Of a DNA stretch of 64,000 nt, positions 32,998-41,811 are shown one piece after another. Below the pieces are notes generated by a model that was not told the origin of the DNA, searched no databases, and saw only the letters and a program-made list of their open reading frames with translations. Source of the stretch: Sphingobacterium sp. SGG-5 (GTDB taxonomy: Bacteria > Bacteroidota > Bacteroidia > Sphingobacteriales > Sphingobacteriaceae); assembly GCF_011043525.1 (NCBI RefSeq), contig NZ_JAAKGO010000011.1, forward strand, positions 1-64,000. Direction: 5' to 3'. The first letter of the stretch is position 1, and each line of letters starts with the position of its first letter. The position numbers and the translations under genes were made by a program.

Positions 32998-34371
32998 TTA
33001 TTTTATGCGAAAATCTCTTTTCAGCGTCAACCAATGGGGACCAATATCTTTTGCGTTGAATAGTGAAGCTTGAATACTGGTCTCGGCTTCGAATCCCGTT
33101 CCTTTTGTGGTTTCTTTTGTCCTTTCCATGACGCCATAGGTATCCCGTTTTAATTTGGGGTCTTCGATCCGTACACCTGTAGGATAAGGTTCATTTTGCG
33201 GTCGCTTTACATTAAAAAATACATTATTCTCAAATTTGATATTTTCTGGATTTTTCGCCTTGGCTTCTGTCCACGTAATTGCTGTATCTTTTGCCGACAC
33301 GACAATGTTGTCGGCGATTAAATTATTCCATGGGGGCAACACCGTTTTTTCATTTTTACCAGAACCTATGACAATCGGCTCTGCGCAATCCACTATCGTA
33401 TTCCCTCGGACTTCGGTGTTTTTTATTTGCCAATATCCGTGTAAGGGCGGATTTTCCCATGCATTCATAAATGTTATGGTGGCGTTCAACCCCACACCGG
33501 TGAGTCCATGAAAGTAATTGTTAGTTATCTTGTGATCTTCGCCGATTATTCGGATCCCGCCTGTCCTTTCTTTTTGATTTCCAATGAAATAGTTTCCATA
33601 AACATTTGCTTTGTTGCCGTGTCTTAGGGTTACCATTCCTTTGCTTTCATAGAACAAGTTGTTACGGATCGTATTATTGGTGGATTTGTTGGAGATGATT
33701 TCTATTTCACCGTCACAGTTAACAAATACATTTTCTTCAACCAGGGTAAAGGAGTCGTGCATCGACCATTTGTCGGTTCCCATTCGAATCGTCTCACCTC
33801 CATTTCTCCCGAGAGGGGGCCGATTGGCAAAATAGTTGTGGTCGATCCGATGGTAATTAGGTTGATCCGAAACATAGACTCCGATGGTTGTACCGAGGTG
33901 AGTTTTGCCTTCGATATAGCAATGGTCGACTCGGTTTTTCGTGCCATAGAGGACGATCCAGCTGTTTCTTACTGCTTTATCAGGATTATTGTAATTCACG
34001 ATAGCGCAATTTGTCAGTCTACAGTTGTTAGATTTCGCTGAAAATGATATAACATTTTCTTTTAATGTATAGCCATTTTTAAAGAGTAATCCATCTACGA
34101 TCAACCAGGATCCTTCGATGATTAAACTAGAGCTTCCGGTCAATATTGTTTCTCCTGGATTTTCTACAGTCAATAGGATAGGAGATGTCTCTGTTCCTTG
34201 TCCTTTGAATACAAGCTTTTGGTCTTGCCACGTTTCGCCTTTCAACAAGACTATATCACCAGCAGCTAGATGAATTGTATTCAACTCTTCGGCAGAATGA
34301 ATAGAATACTCTTTCGCAAAAAGAGGAAAACCTACGATGATCAAGGCTAAACTGATGACGATACTTTTCAT
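32998..34371 (-). CDS. family-6 polysaccharide lyase (alginate / chondroitinase-B type)
   Basis: The exported 457-residue protein (signal peptide LALIIVGFPLFAK, cleaved near residue 19) is a right-handed beta-helix of the PL6 family. Lys229 in SNKSTNN and Arg250 in TLRHGNKANVYG are 21 residues apart, the same spacing as the catalytic Lys250 and Arg271 of chondroitinase B. Glu222 and Glu224 in CDGEIEII lie where the calcium-binding Glu243 and Glu245 occur. PL6 enzymes cleave alginate or dermatan-type uronic acid chains by beta-elimination. No sulfatase genes are nearby, which favours alginate or another unsulfated uronate. I start at the ATG at 34371; the longer frame from 34401 adds ten residues before the signal peptide. 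Confidence 0.9.
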   Translation of the reverse strand: MKSIVISLALIIVGFPLFAKEYSIHSAEELNTIHLAAGDIVLLKGETWQDQKLVFKGQGTETSPILLTVENPGETILTGSSSLIIEGSWLIVDGLLFKNGYTLKENVISFSAKSNNCRLTNCAIVNYNNPDKAVRNSWIVLYGTKNRVDHCYIEGKTHLGTTIGVYVSDQPNYHRIDHNYFANRPPLGRNGGETIRMGTDKWSMHDSFTLVEENVFVNCDGEIEIISNKSTNNTIRNNLFYESKGMVTLRHGNKANVYGNYFIGNQKERTGGIRIIGEDHKITNNYFHGLTGVGLNATITFMNAWENPPLHGYWQIKNTEVRGNTIVDCAEPIVIGSGKNEKTVLPPWNNLIADNIVVSAKDTAITWTEAKAKNPENIKFENNVFFNVKRPQNEPYPTGVRIEDPKLKRDTYGVMERTKETTKGTGFEAETSIQASLFNAKDIGPHWLTLKRDFRIK

Positions 34372-34433
34372 GTTTTGTTTGAGTGGTGGTCTATGAATCA
34401 ATTCAAGGTGGTTTCTCCCTGCTTAGCATTACT

Positions 34434-34763
34434 TTAATTTCCCTTCTTTGCTTCGGCCTTCATTTTCTTTAGTTTTGCCAGTTGTTCTGGTGTCAGGACG
34501 GCATTTTGTTCTTGTGTACGCTTACGGTACATTTCTATTTTTGCTTTTTTCTTTTCGCTTTCACTCAATGTTGTATCATCCACGATAGATTTGACATCTG
34601 TCGCTTTTCTGATTTCCACGATTTTTGTACGTTGTTCGGGAGTCATGTTCAATTCATCCATCACCGCTTTATGGTGTAAGAATATACCTTTTGGTTTTGT
34701 TTGTGCGTTCAGGCCAAATGATAGAAACATCGAAATAGCTGCAATTAAAAGTGATTTTTTCAT
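34434..34763 (-). CDS. small periplasmic Spy/LTXXQ-like protein, paralogue of 31718-32050
   Basis: The 109-residue product has a signal peptide (MKKSLLIAAISMFLSFGLNA) and a lysine- and glutamate-rich helical mature part with TPEQRTKIVEIRKA near residue 45 and VLTPEQLAKLKKMKAEAKK near the end, the LTxxQ pattern. The initiating ATG at 34761-34763 begins the signal peptide; the frame is open to 34838 but the added residues are not secretion-like. The two Spy-like genes flank the lyase and one esterase gene. I infer a periplasmic chaperone or stress role in the locus. Confidence 0.65.
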   Translation of the reverse strand: MKKSLLIAAISMFLSFGLNAQTKPKGIFLHHKAVMDELNMTPEQRTKIVEIRKATDVKSIVDDTTLSESEKKKAKIEMYRKRTQEQNAVLTPEQLAKLKKMKAEAKKGN

Positions 34764-34818
34764 GTTTTTTTGTTTTAAATGGATTAATATTAAGATTGTA
34801 TGTAATACGCATAGACCT

Positions 34819-36687
34819 TTAATGTATAACTCGGACACGCATCAGCGATGGGCCAGTCGGATAATATAGGTATCCATCACTTTGAACCTTCGCAAAGCGG
34901 GCTCCTCGGAGAGAATTGTGCTGTGCTAATATATGGACGCTATGGTCAGCAGGATTGATAGCAAGGAGGTTTCCACTTATATTGTCTATGCCGTAGAGTA
35001 GTCCGTCAGAACCTACAGATTCACTCAATATTACCCTGCTGCGACCCGATGCGTCTGATCCTTCTACTTCACCGAGACATACGGTTTCACGTTTTACCGG
35101 ATTAAAGACATAAAACTTATTATTGCCCGAGAAACCATAGATATTACCATTGGGAGCCCGTACCGCGGTGGTGTACGTTGTCGCGCCCGGAATAGGTTGG
35201 AGTTTATGGGATATTTTTTGTGTTTTGGTATCCCATAGGAAGACCCATGCTTCCTTTTCAGTCGGCTTTGCACTTGTTCCACCACGAATAGAAGAGGTGA
35301 CAAATATCTCGTCGGTCTCCGGAACGGCCGTCACGGAAGTATAGCTTTGCTTGGGTATGAGATCCTTGAAGGTCACTGTTTTTAGGGCAACCGGATCGAT
35401 CTGCACCAATGTACCGCCCAGATATCCTTTGATCGGGGCTGTTGGTGAATATATCTTCCCGTCAGATGCCGAGACAAGTTGTACAGGCCGCTCTTGTTTG
35501 TCTCGCCCATGCAGTTGTACCAGTAGACGTGGATTGTTAGCAGATTTTGGACGGTTCGGTTCGAAATATTCGATATAACCGCCCGTGTAACTGCTGGTAA
35601 ACAACCCCTTGCCATAGGAGAGTAGGTCGTATATCTGCACACCGCCACGGGCAATACGCCCCATATTAGTCAATGCTCCCGTTTTCAGGTCATACGAAAA
35701 CATATTGCCCGGTTTCATACTGCTTCCATATAGTTTTCCATGATGAATGTCGCTAATGCTGAATACCAGTTTGGAAGAGGCTTCAAATGAGCTTTTGACG
35801 ACAGTCTGTTCTTTTGTCTTTTGATTCACCACTATGAGGTTCCCATTGTCATCGATATGCGAAGCAATCTTTCCATCAAGGGCCACAATGGGTTTCTCAA
35901 TAACAGGTTGTGTCTCCCCGATCTGTATCCCATCCGCTGTACATAGGAAAAGTGTTTTTCCTTTCTTTCCATAGACTTTCCCATCGGCCGCCCGCCATAT
36001 CGGAGGCGCACCATAAGTCTGTAGGTTTTCGGGCAACAATTGCTTTTTTTCTTTTGTCCGAGGGTCGTAAGACCATAACTCGCCATGCTGCATACCCATA
36101 GGGAAATAAATGATCCCATCGGCATCGCTCGCCGGTTTGATGACATATTCTACATTTGCATTTGGCGAAATACGGGTCAGATGTTCGACCTGCTGCGTGG
36201 CAGGGTCGAGAATGGACACGGACCCTCGTGGGAATGTGCCTACATAAATTTTACCATTTGGGGCGATCGTATAACTTCCTCCTACCCAGTAGGTACCGAT
36301 GCCTGGTTTGCCAACAGTGGATATCTTTCCAGTTGGTATGTCGTATTTCAGAAAACGTCCCTTATTGCCCGCAAACAGATATAATACTTGCTCACTGTGT
36401 TTGAATAGTAATACGCTATTGGCTTTGCCATAGGGGGTGAGGTCTATCTGGATAAGCTTCCCGCTGACTATATGCACCCCAACTAAGGCACTTCGGTCAG
36501 CATCGGTAAGACCTGCCCAAGCTATAGGGCCGGTTTCCGGGTCGTTTGTCAGCAATTCAATGGAAAGATTCATTCGTATAGGCTTGCCTATATCTTCAAA
36601 AACATACTCTTTTTTTTCTTGAGCTAATGCAGTCGTTATACATATATGGAGAAAGAAACTCCACAACACTAATTTTTTCTTGATCAT
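34819..36687 (-). CDS. secreted beta-propeller protein of the polysaccharide locus
   Basis: A 622-residue exported protein (signal peptide LVLWSFFLHICITTALAQ) with repeated short strands around SYTIAPNGKIYVGTFPRGSV, DADGIIYFPMGM, VSASDGKIYSPTAP and APNGNIYGFSGNNKFYVF, the alternating NGKIY/DGxIY blades of a beta-propeller. At least six such blades can be seen. Exact enzymatic residues cannot be recognised; beta-propellers in such loci may be lyases, epimerases or binding proteins. The start is the ATG at 36685-36687; a TTG six bases upstream is less likely. It lies between the Spy-like gene and the beta-helix lipoprotein. Confidence 0.7.
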   Translation of the reverse strand: MIKKKLVLWSFFLHICITTALAQEKKEYVFEDIGKPIRMNLSIELLTNDPETGPIAWAGLTDADRSALVGVHIVSGKLIQIDLTPYGKANSVLLFKHSEQVLYLFAGNKGRFLKYDIPTGKISTVGKPGIGTYWVGGSYTIAPNGKIYVGTFPRGSVSILDPATQQVEHLTRISPNANVEYVIKPASDADGIIYFPMGMQHGELWSYDPRTKEKKQLLPENLQTYGAPPIWRAADGKVYGKKGKTLFLCTADGIQIGETQPVIEKPIVALDGKIASHIDDNGNLIVVNQKTKEQTVVKSSFEASSKLVFSISDIHHGKLYGSSMKPGNMFSYDLKTGALTNMGRIARGGVQIYDLLSYGKGLFTSSYTGGYIEYFEPNRPKSANNPRLLVQLHGRDKQERPVQLVSASDGKIYSPTAPIKGYLGGTLVQIDPVALKTVTFKDLIPKQSYTSVTAVPETDEIFVTSSIRGGTSAKPTEKEAWVFLWDTKTQKISHKLQPIPGATTYTTAVRAPNGNIYGFSGNNKFYVFNPVKRETVCLGEVEGSDASGRSRVILSESVGSDGLLYGIDNISGNLLAINPADHSVHILAQHNSLRGARFAKVQSDGYLYYPTGPSLMRVRVIH

Positions 36688-36723
36688 TATCAATTTGTTT
36701 TAAGCTAAGGTATTGACGATTTA

Positions 36724-37953
36724 TTACCTATCCTCCCATGGGAACGGCTGTGTACTGCTATTCACTAAATCTGTAATGTCAGCCCAGCCTGCAAATCCTT
36801 TGGAAATGGCACCGTACGATACGAATGTCCCCAAGGCGACCTTGGTGACTATCTTGGACGAATAGGTATTGCCGCTGATCCTGACTTTGTCTGTATCTAT
36901 TCCAAAATTGCTCAACAAGAGTGCTTTCTTATCTGTTACCGATCCGGTTTGTAAGGTGTTCCCTTCCTCAGCTGTTAACAGATAATTCCATTCGGGAGGA
37001 CTGAATCCCGCATGGTAAAAGGTAATCGCATTCTCTGTGTTGGTGGAAGCGTTGTTTGTAAAACTATTATTTGTGAAAGCGTAATTCGTACGGAAATATT
37101 CATCGCCAACGGGTTCTCGACTGTTAAAAAGGGGGACAGAAATAAATACCTTGCCATCAAAACCCTGATTTCTGATAAAGGTCGACCCGCTCACCAGAGC
37201 GTAGTCCATATCGTCCCTAAAACGCACATAATCTCCTGTGCAGTCTTCAAAATGCGAATCAACGACCGACACATAGGAGGTGCCGTAAGCATTGTAAATA
37301 TGGTGTGAATGGCTATCGATACCAATTCGTTTAAATGTACAATTTAGGAAGGTCACATGGCTTGTTCCCGGTTGGTGCGCTCCGGCCGCACCATAAATAA
37401 TTCCCCGCATATCCGTCCAAGAGCAGTTTTCGATCAAAATATTCTTTGCTGATTTATCTGCATCCGATGTCACCCGAAAGGCATAACCCAACTCACCGCT
37501 CCCCGTAAACGAGATGTTTTTGACGTGTATATTTTGGGAATTTTTAATATCAAATAGTGAACTTTTGGATAGCGCGAGATCCTCAGGGGCCATAAAGACT
37601 GTCTTACCGTCTACGCCTTGCAAGGTGAGCCTATTTTGGGAATTACCGATTGAACTCAGTACCAGTGTTTTTTCTGTATAGGATCGGGAATAACTCCCTT
37701 CCGAAAATTGAACGTGAACTGGTGTTTTCTCAAGCAATTCATTCACTTTGTCCCAAAAGGCAGTGCTTAAGAAGTCGGCGGCATTTTTTGGGGAATCTCC
37801 ACTTCCGTCACCTTGTTTTACATAGGACACATATTGGTATTTCTCGGTAGCGACATCATTTTCATCCAACGTTATTAAAAAGTCCGTGGGATACGAGCTT
37901 TTACTGCAAGAGACAAGAAAGAAAAGACACAGTATAATAAGATTTGTTTTCAT
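36724..37953 (-). CDS. beta-helix lipoprotein, polysaccharide-lyase-like
   Basis: The 409-residue protein has a lipoprotein signal peptide with a lipobox at FFLVSC (Cys16), so it is anchored in the outer membrane and may be surface-exposed. The body is rich in short beta-strand turns (HVKNISFTGSGELGYAF near residue 140, NILIENCSWTDM near 170, VSVVDSHFEDCTGDYVRF near 230), typical of right-handed beta-helix lyases. I could not identify a Lys/Arg pair like that of the PL6 protein, so catalysis is unproven; a binding role is possible. It precedes the beta-propeller gene and follows the DUF5017-like lipoproteins. Confidence 0.7.
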   Translation of the reverse strand: MKTNLIILCLFFLVSCSKSSYPTDFLITLDENDVATEKYQYVSYVKQGDGSGDSPKNAADFLSTAFWDKVNELLEKTPVHVQFSEGSYSRSYTEKTLVLSSIGNSQNRLTLQGVDGKTVFMAPEDLALSKSSLFDIKNSQNIHVKNISFTGSGELGYAFRVTSDADKSAKNILIENCSWTDMRGIIYGAAGAHQPGTSHVTFLNCTFKRIGIDSHSHHIYNAYGTSYVSVVDSHFEDCTGDYVRFRDDMDYALVSGSTFIRNQGFDGKVFISVPLFNSREPVGDEYFRTNYAFTNNSFTNNASTNTENAITFYHAGFSPPEWNYLLTAEEGNTLQTGSVTDKKALLLSNFGIDTDKVRISGNTYSSKIVTKVALGTFVSYGAISKGFAGWADITDLVNSSTQPFPWEDR

Positions 37954-37977
37954 AGTAATATGTAGGGACTAGTATAA

Positions 37978-38925
37978 TTAAGGTTCGACGATGACTTTAA
38001 CCTGTTTGACCACCTTTACTTCTCCCTCGGCATTGATGTTGGACGCCAAGAATGTAGCGACATATGTTCCGGGGACATCATAGGTGTACTTAAACTCGCC
38101 CAGCTGCGGATCTGCATAGCTTTTTATGGGCTCTCCCATATCGGGGCCTATATCTTTAGCACTAAAATCAATTTTTTCAGTGACGATCCAATTATCGTAT
38201 GCCGGGTAGGGGCTATTGCCCCTTGGAAACCAAACGGCACTGCCTGAGGAATTAGGTCTACCTGGATTCCCTGGTGTTCCTAATTCAACAGCTGTCCATC
38301 CGCCGGTCTTTGTCTCAATCAGTCTCTGCCTTCCGGTCAACGTATTCGCCGTGACTGAAACCTGAGAAAGTGTCCATTGCGTCGGCTTTCCGCCGGGGAT
38401 AGTCTGATTTCGGAAAGCAAAATACAGTCCTTTTTTCTCGGGGCCGACGATATCGGACAGGTCGAAGACACCTGAAGCTACTGTAGTACCATTATAGTTG
38501 CCATTACTTCCTATGGCTGAGGATAAAATGAACATATCAGTAATGTCTGTCCACTCGCCTGCATCAAAGCTGGCGCTTACATTTTCTGGTGAGAAATCTC
38601 CATTGAATGCCGTAGATACCAATACGGACAGTTGATCTTCTTGGTTCCCATAATTTGCATTCGACGAAAAAGAAACCTCAGGATCAAACAATTCCAAAGC
38701 TCTGCCTTCCCGATAGACGTAATCGTTGCCTAATTCCCCCGAATAGAATGTCACAATATTGGCACTACCTGTTAGGTCAAACTTGATTTCTTCGCCGACT
38801 TTTGCGGTGATCTCTCTAGTTGGTGCGTCAAAATCCAGCGTTTCGAGATCCATGGTTTTGCTGCAAGAGCTCAACAGAGCAGCTGCGAGTAGTAAGCAGA
38901 TATATTTTTTTAACATAGTCATCAT
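37978..38925 (-). CDS. DUF5017-like surface glycan-binding lipoprotein
   Basis: A 315-residue lipoprotein (lipobox LLSSC near residue 21). The mature part begins with a PKD-like segment (REITAKVGEEIKFDLTGSANIVTFYSGE), then the DUF5017-type core with NYGNQEDQLSVLVSTAFNGDF and AGEWTDITDMF, a region ending GKPTQWTLSQVSVTAN, and a beta-sandwich tail (TYVATFLASNINAEGEVKVVKQVKV). It is similar throughout to its neighbour at 38949 and probably binds the glycan at the cell surface together with SusD. The ATG at 38923 may be replaced by ATGs a few codons later. The genes form one block with the susD gene. Confidence 0.78.
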   Translation of the reverse strand: MMTMLKKYICLLLAAALLSSCSKTMDLETLDFDAPTREITAKVGEEIKFDLTGSANIVTFYSGELGNDYVYREGRALELFDPEVSFSSNANYGNQEDQLSVLVSTAFNGDFSPENVSASFDAGEWTDITDMFILSSAIGSNGNYNGTTVASGVFDLSDIVGPEKKGLYFAFRNQTIPGGKPTQWTLSQVSVTANTLTGRQRLIETKTGGWTAVELGTPGNPGRPNSSGSAVWFPRGNSPYPAYDNWIVTEKIDFSAKDIGPDMGEPIKSYADPQLGEFKYTYDVPGTYVATFLASNINAEGEVKVVKQVKVIVEP

Positions 38926-38948
38926 TCAATATTTTTGAGTTATGGTTG

Positions 38949-39950
38949 TTAGGGCGTAACCGTAATTTTTAGTTGAATAAGCTTTTTCGTCTTATCTTTA
39001 TTTCCTCCATGAAAGGTAACATCATACTCACCAGGGATGTTATATACGTACGTATATTGCTCTAAAGGAAGGTCCGTATCTCTTTTAATAATAGTTCCCT
39101 TGTCGCCACCAACAGGAACTTTATTTGCTATAGCTTTGGTCACCGCCCAAGTATCCATAGCATTAGTAGATGTTTTATTCCGTGCTAGAAATAGACTGTT
39201 AAGGACACCTGTAGTAGCGTGGTACATTACACGAGGACCGGCTGTGCCGTCCCATTCTGCTCCATCCGTTCCTACATATCCATGCACTGCCATTTTCCAG
39301 TCTGCGTCGGCAAACGAACATATTTCAGTGGACTCTCCGCCTATTAATCCGGTAAATGACCAGCCTGGGTAAGTCACGCTGTTGGCCGTTCTGTCGTAAC
39401 CATAAAAATACCACTGGGTAGGCCTATTACCCGAGGTACTTTGTTCTATATTATTTCTTACAGCGAGATAATAGGGTTTGTCTTCCACAATGAATTCGGA
39501 TATGTCTGTAAGATCGGAAGAGAAGTTGACTACAGTTGCTCCCATAGGTGCTGGTATGTTGAATTTTGAAGTCATGTCTCTCCAATTGGCAGAGGTGATT
39601 CCTTCATAGCTATAGTCTTCATCGAAGTCCTGCGAAAGCAAAATGGATAGTGACTTTTGCTCCCCATAGCTGGAATTTGTATGGATGCGCAAAGTCGGGT
39701 TTTCAATAGATACCTCTCTTCCCCCGATATAATTATAATCTTTCCCAAACTCACCCGAGTAGAAATAAACGGTATCGGCATTGCCTTCAAACTGAAACTT
39801 CACAGTTTCCCCCGCCTTAACTTCCAAGGAACTCATTTTGACGTCAAACGGAATGATCTGAAATGTGCCGGGAGACATCTTGGGGTTTTCCTTCGTACAG
39901 GATAAGGCTGCCAACGCCAGCAAGCTCATATAAAATAAATTCGTTTTCAT
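38949..39950 (-). CDS. DUF5017-like surface glycan-binding lipoprotein, paralogue of the next gene
   Basis: The 333-residue lipoprotein has a lipobox at LAALSC (Cys18) and the same order of blocks as its downstream neighbour: VKAGETVKFQFEGNADTVYFYSGEFGKDY, SSYGEQKSLSILLSQDFDEDY, SANWRDMTSKFNI, RPTQWYFYGYD, and a C-terminal PKD-type strand set (GEYDVTFHGGNKDKTKKLIQ). Such DUF5017 proteins are found beside SusC/D pairs and act as surface glycan-binding proteins. Two diverged copies in tandem suggest different binding sites or substrate faces. It starts 27 bp after the susD stop. Confidence 0.78.
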   Translation of the reverse strand: MKTNLFYMSLLALAALSCTKENPKMSPGTFQIIPFDVKMSSLEVKAGETVKFQFEGNADTVYFYSGEFGKDYNYIGGREVSIENPTLRIHTNSSYGEQKSLSILLSQDFDEDYSYEGITSANWRDMTSKFNIPAPMGATVVNFSSDLTDISEFIVEDKPYYLAVRNNIEQSTSGNRPTQWYFYGYDRTANSVTYPGWSFTGLIGGESTEICSFADADWKMAVHGYVGTDGAEWDGTAGPRVMYHATTGVLNSLFLARNKTSTNAMDTWAVTKAIANKVPVGGDKGTIIKRDTDLPLEQYTYVYNIPGEYDVTFHGGNKDKTKKLIQLKITVTP

Positions 39951-39976
39951 AACTTAATGCTTAATTGTATGAATAA

Positions 39977-41800
39977 TTATTGCCATCCCGGATTTTGTGT
40001 CAGTTCTTTGTTCAGCGCCCGCTCACGAATAGGAATGGGGAACAACAGATGTTTTTGTGCCACGTTTTGAAAAGCCCATGTAGCATATGACGGCGCGCTG
40101 CTTGTAGAGATCTCGATTTCCGTGTCTTTCATCACCGATAAGAAATCTCCCCACCGGATCAGGTCATATTTTCGCAACGCTTCAAAACCGAGCTCTCTGG
40201 ATCGCTCGTCTTTGATCAGTTTCATAAATTCCACCGGATCATCTTTTTGTACGGTTGTCAAGCTGGGATCGGCCGCTGCAATAGTTGTAATCGTGGCCGT
40301 AGCTTTTGCAGCTGTTGTGGGGTCTCCTCCGGTAATCACGACTGTAGGGGCAGAAGTGTATAGACGTCCTTTATTCGTAACATCTATATAGGTTACCTTA
40401 CCGTCGGCAATGGTTGCTTTTGCAGTCGCCTCAACCCCTCCGCCATCGATAATTGCAATCGTCGGAGCTGACTTATATCCCGCTCCCGCACCGGTCACTT
40501 TGATGGATTTTACCAATTCATGAGGTAACAATTTTCCATAAGCGCGGTTTCTCACCTCTTCTACAGCTTGGATTGCTTCGGGGGAAGGTTGTGCACCGGC
40601 ATTGGCCATAACATCCGCTTCGGCAAACATCAATAACACGTCCGAATACCGCAACAACGGATAGTTTTGACAACTCAAGCTGGTACTGTGATCCAACTCG
40701 TATTCACGACGCCATTTTGCGATATCCCTTTCATAGATCGAACCGGTATGATTGACCTTACTTTTTCCCTCGTAGCTGAATGGAGCAATCGTCCAATCCC
40801 GCCTTAGATCATTGGCATCGAAAAGATTGTAGTATCTTTCGGTTGGCCGGATGATGCCATAGGAGTGGCCTAATGAAACATCCCGGGTCGCTACGCCAAG
40901 CCGCACACCAATCCAGCCAGCCTCCGAATAGTTATCTGAGCCATTGCCCCAAAATTCCACTTCCCAGATGCTTTCATTGATGTCATATTGATCCCGGGCA
41001 TAATTGATAAATATCTGCTCATAACTGGGATTTAGCGAATGGCCGGCAGTCATCACTTTCTGCGCCCAGTCTCGGGCTTCGGCATATTTAGAGACATCGT
41101 TCAGCGGATTGCCTGCTATATAAAGGCATACCCGCGCTAAGATCCCCTGCACTGCCGATTTGGTCACTCTTCCTGCATGTCCGACAGCTTGTATAGAAAG
41201 CACCTTTTTTTCAGCATCTTCCATTTCTTCTAAGATGAAGTCATAGATTTCTCGATCGGTCTTTCTTGCGATACTATTGTTGGTGGGACCTTCCGTCGGC
41301 TTTAGCACCAACGGCACACCTCCCCAGTTGCTCACCAACAGGAAATAGTAGTAAGCACGTAAGAATTTGGCTTCACCTATGATGACATTTCTCGCGGCGT
41401 TATTCATTTCTGGCTTGTCGGCATTAGCCAACAACAAATTCGCCCGAGCTATGCCGTCGTACAGCTTTTGCCAGGTGGTGCGTATGCGGGTATGTGCCGG
41501 CGTATAATCGTAGATCTGAGGACCCTCGGCCGAACTGCGGTTATAATAACCTAAGTCTGCTTCAGTGCCGAAATAACTACTCATCATGTACGAGTAGAGC
41601 TCAGATGCTCCCAACGGATCGTACACTCCTGCCAATGCTCTCTCTAGTTGCTCTGCTGTCTCGTAATATTGGTCAGGTTCAAAAAAGTCCGAAGGCTTGG
41701 TATCTAAGAATTTGTCACAGCCCATAGCAAATACACCAAGTATTGCCGCACAAATTTTAACAGCTATTTTTTTGCTCAATGTTTTCATTTTTCTTAACAT
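39977..41800 (-). CDS. SusD-family glycan-binding lipoprotein with inserted repeats
   Basis: SusD proteins bind glycan at the outer membrane and lid the SusC channel. The 607-residue protein has a lipobox at VFAMGC (Cys28), then DTKPSDFFEPDQYYETAEQL, RIRTTWQKLYDGIARANLLL near residue 105, EAKFLRAYYYFLLVSNWGGVPLVL near 145, and the C-terminal ERSRELGFEALRKYDLIRWGD near 532. Between residues about 432 and 510 lies an insert of two GYxSAPTxxI-type repeats (GAGYKSAPTIAII and RLYTSAPTVVIT), not expected in ordinary SusD. It starts 11 bp after the susC stop. Confidence 0.92.
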   Translation of the reverse strand: MLRKMKTLSKKIAVKICAAILGVFAMGCDKFLDTKPSDFFEPDQYYETAEQLERALAGVYDPLGASELYSYMMSSYFGTEADLGYYNRSSAEGPQIYDYTPAHTRIRTTWQKLYDGIARANLLLANADKPEMNNAARNVIIGEAKFLRAYYYFLLVSNWGGVPLVLKPTEGPTNNSIARKTDREIYDFILEEMEDAEKKVLSIQAVGHAGRVTKSAVQGILARVCLYIAGNPLNDVSKYAEARDWAQKVMTAGHSLNPSYEQIFINYARDQYDINESIWEVEFWGNGSDNYSEAGWIGVRLGVATRDVSLGHSYGIIRPTERYYNLFDANDLRRDWTIAPFSYEGKSKVNHTGSIYERDIAKWRREYELDHSTSLSCQNYPLLRYSDVLLMFAEADVMANAGAQPSPEAIQAVEEVRNRAYGKLLPHELVKSIKVTGAGAGYKSAPTIAIIDGGGVEATAKATIADGKVTYIDVTNKGRLYTSAPTVVITGGDPTTAAKATATITTIAAADPSLTTVQKDDPVEFMKLIKDERSRELGFEALRKYDLIRWGDFLSVMKDTEIEISTSSAPSYATWAFQNVAQKHLLFPIPIRERALNKELTQNPGWQ

Positions 41801-41811
41801 AATGGTCCAAA

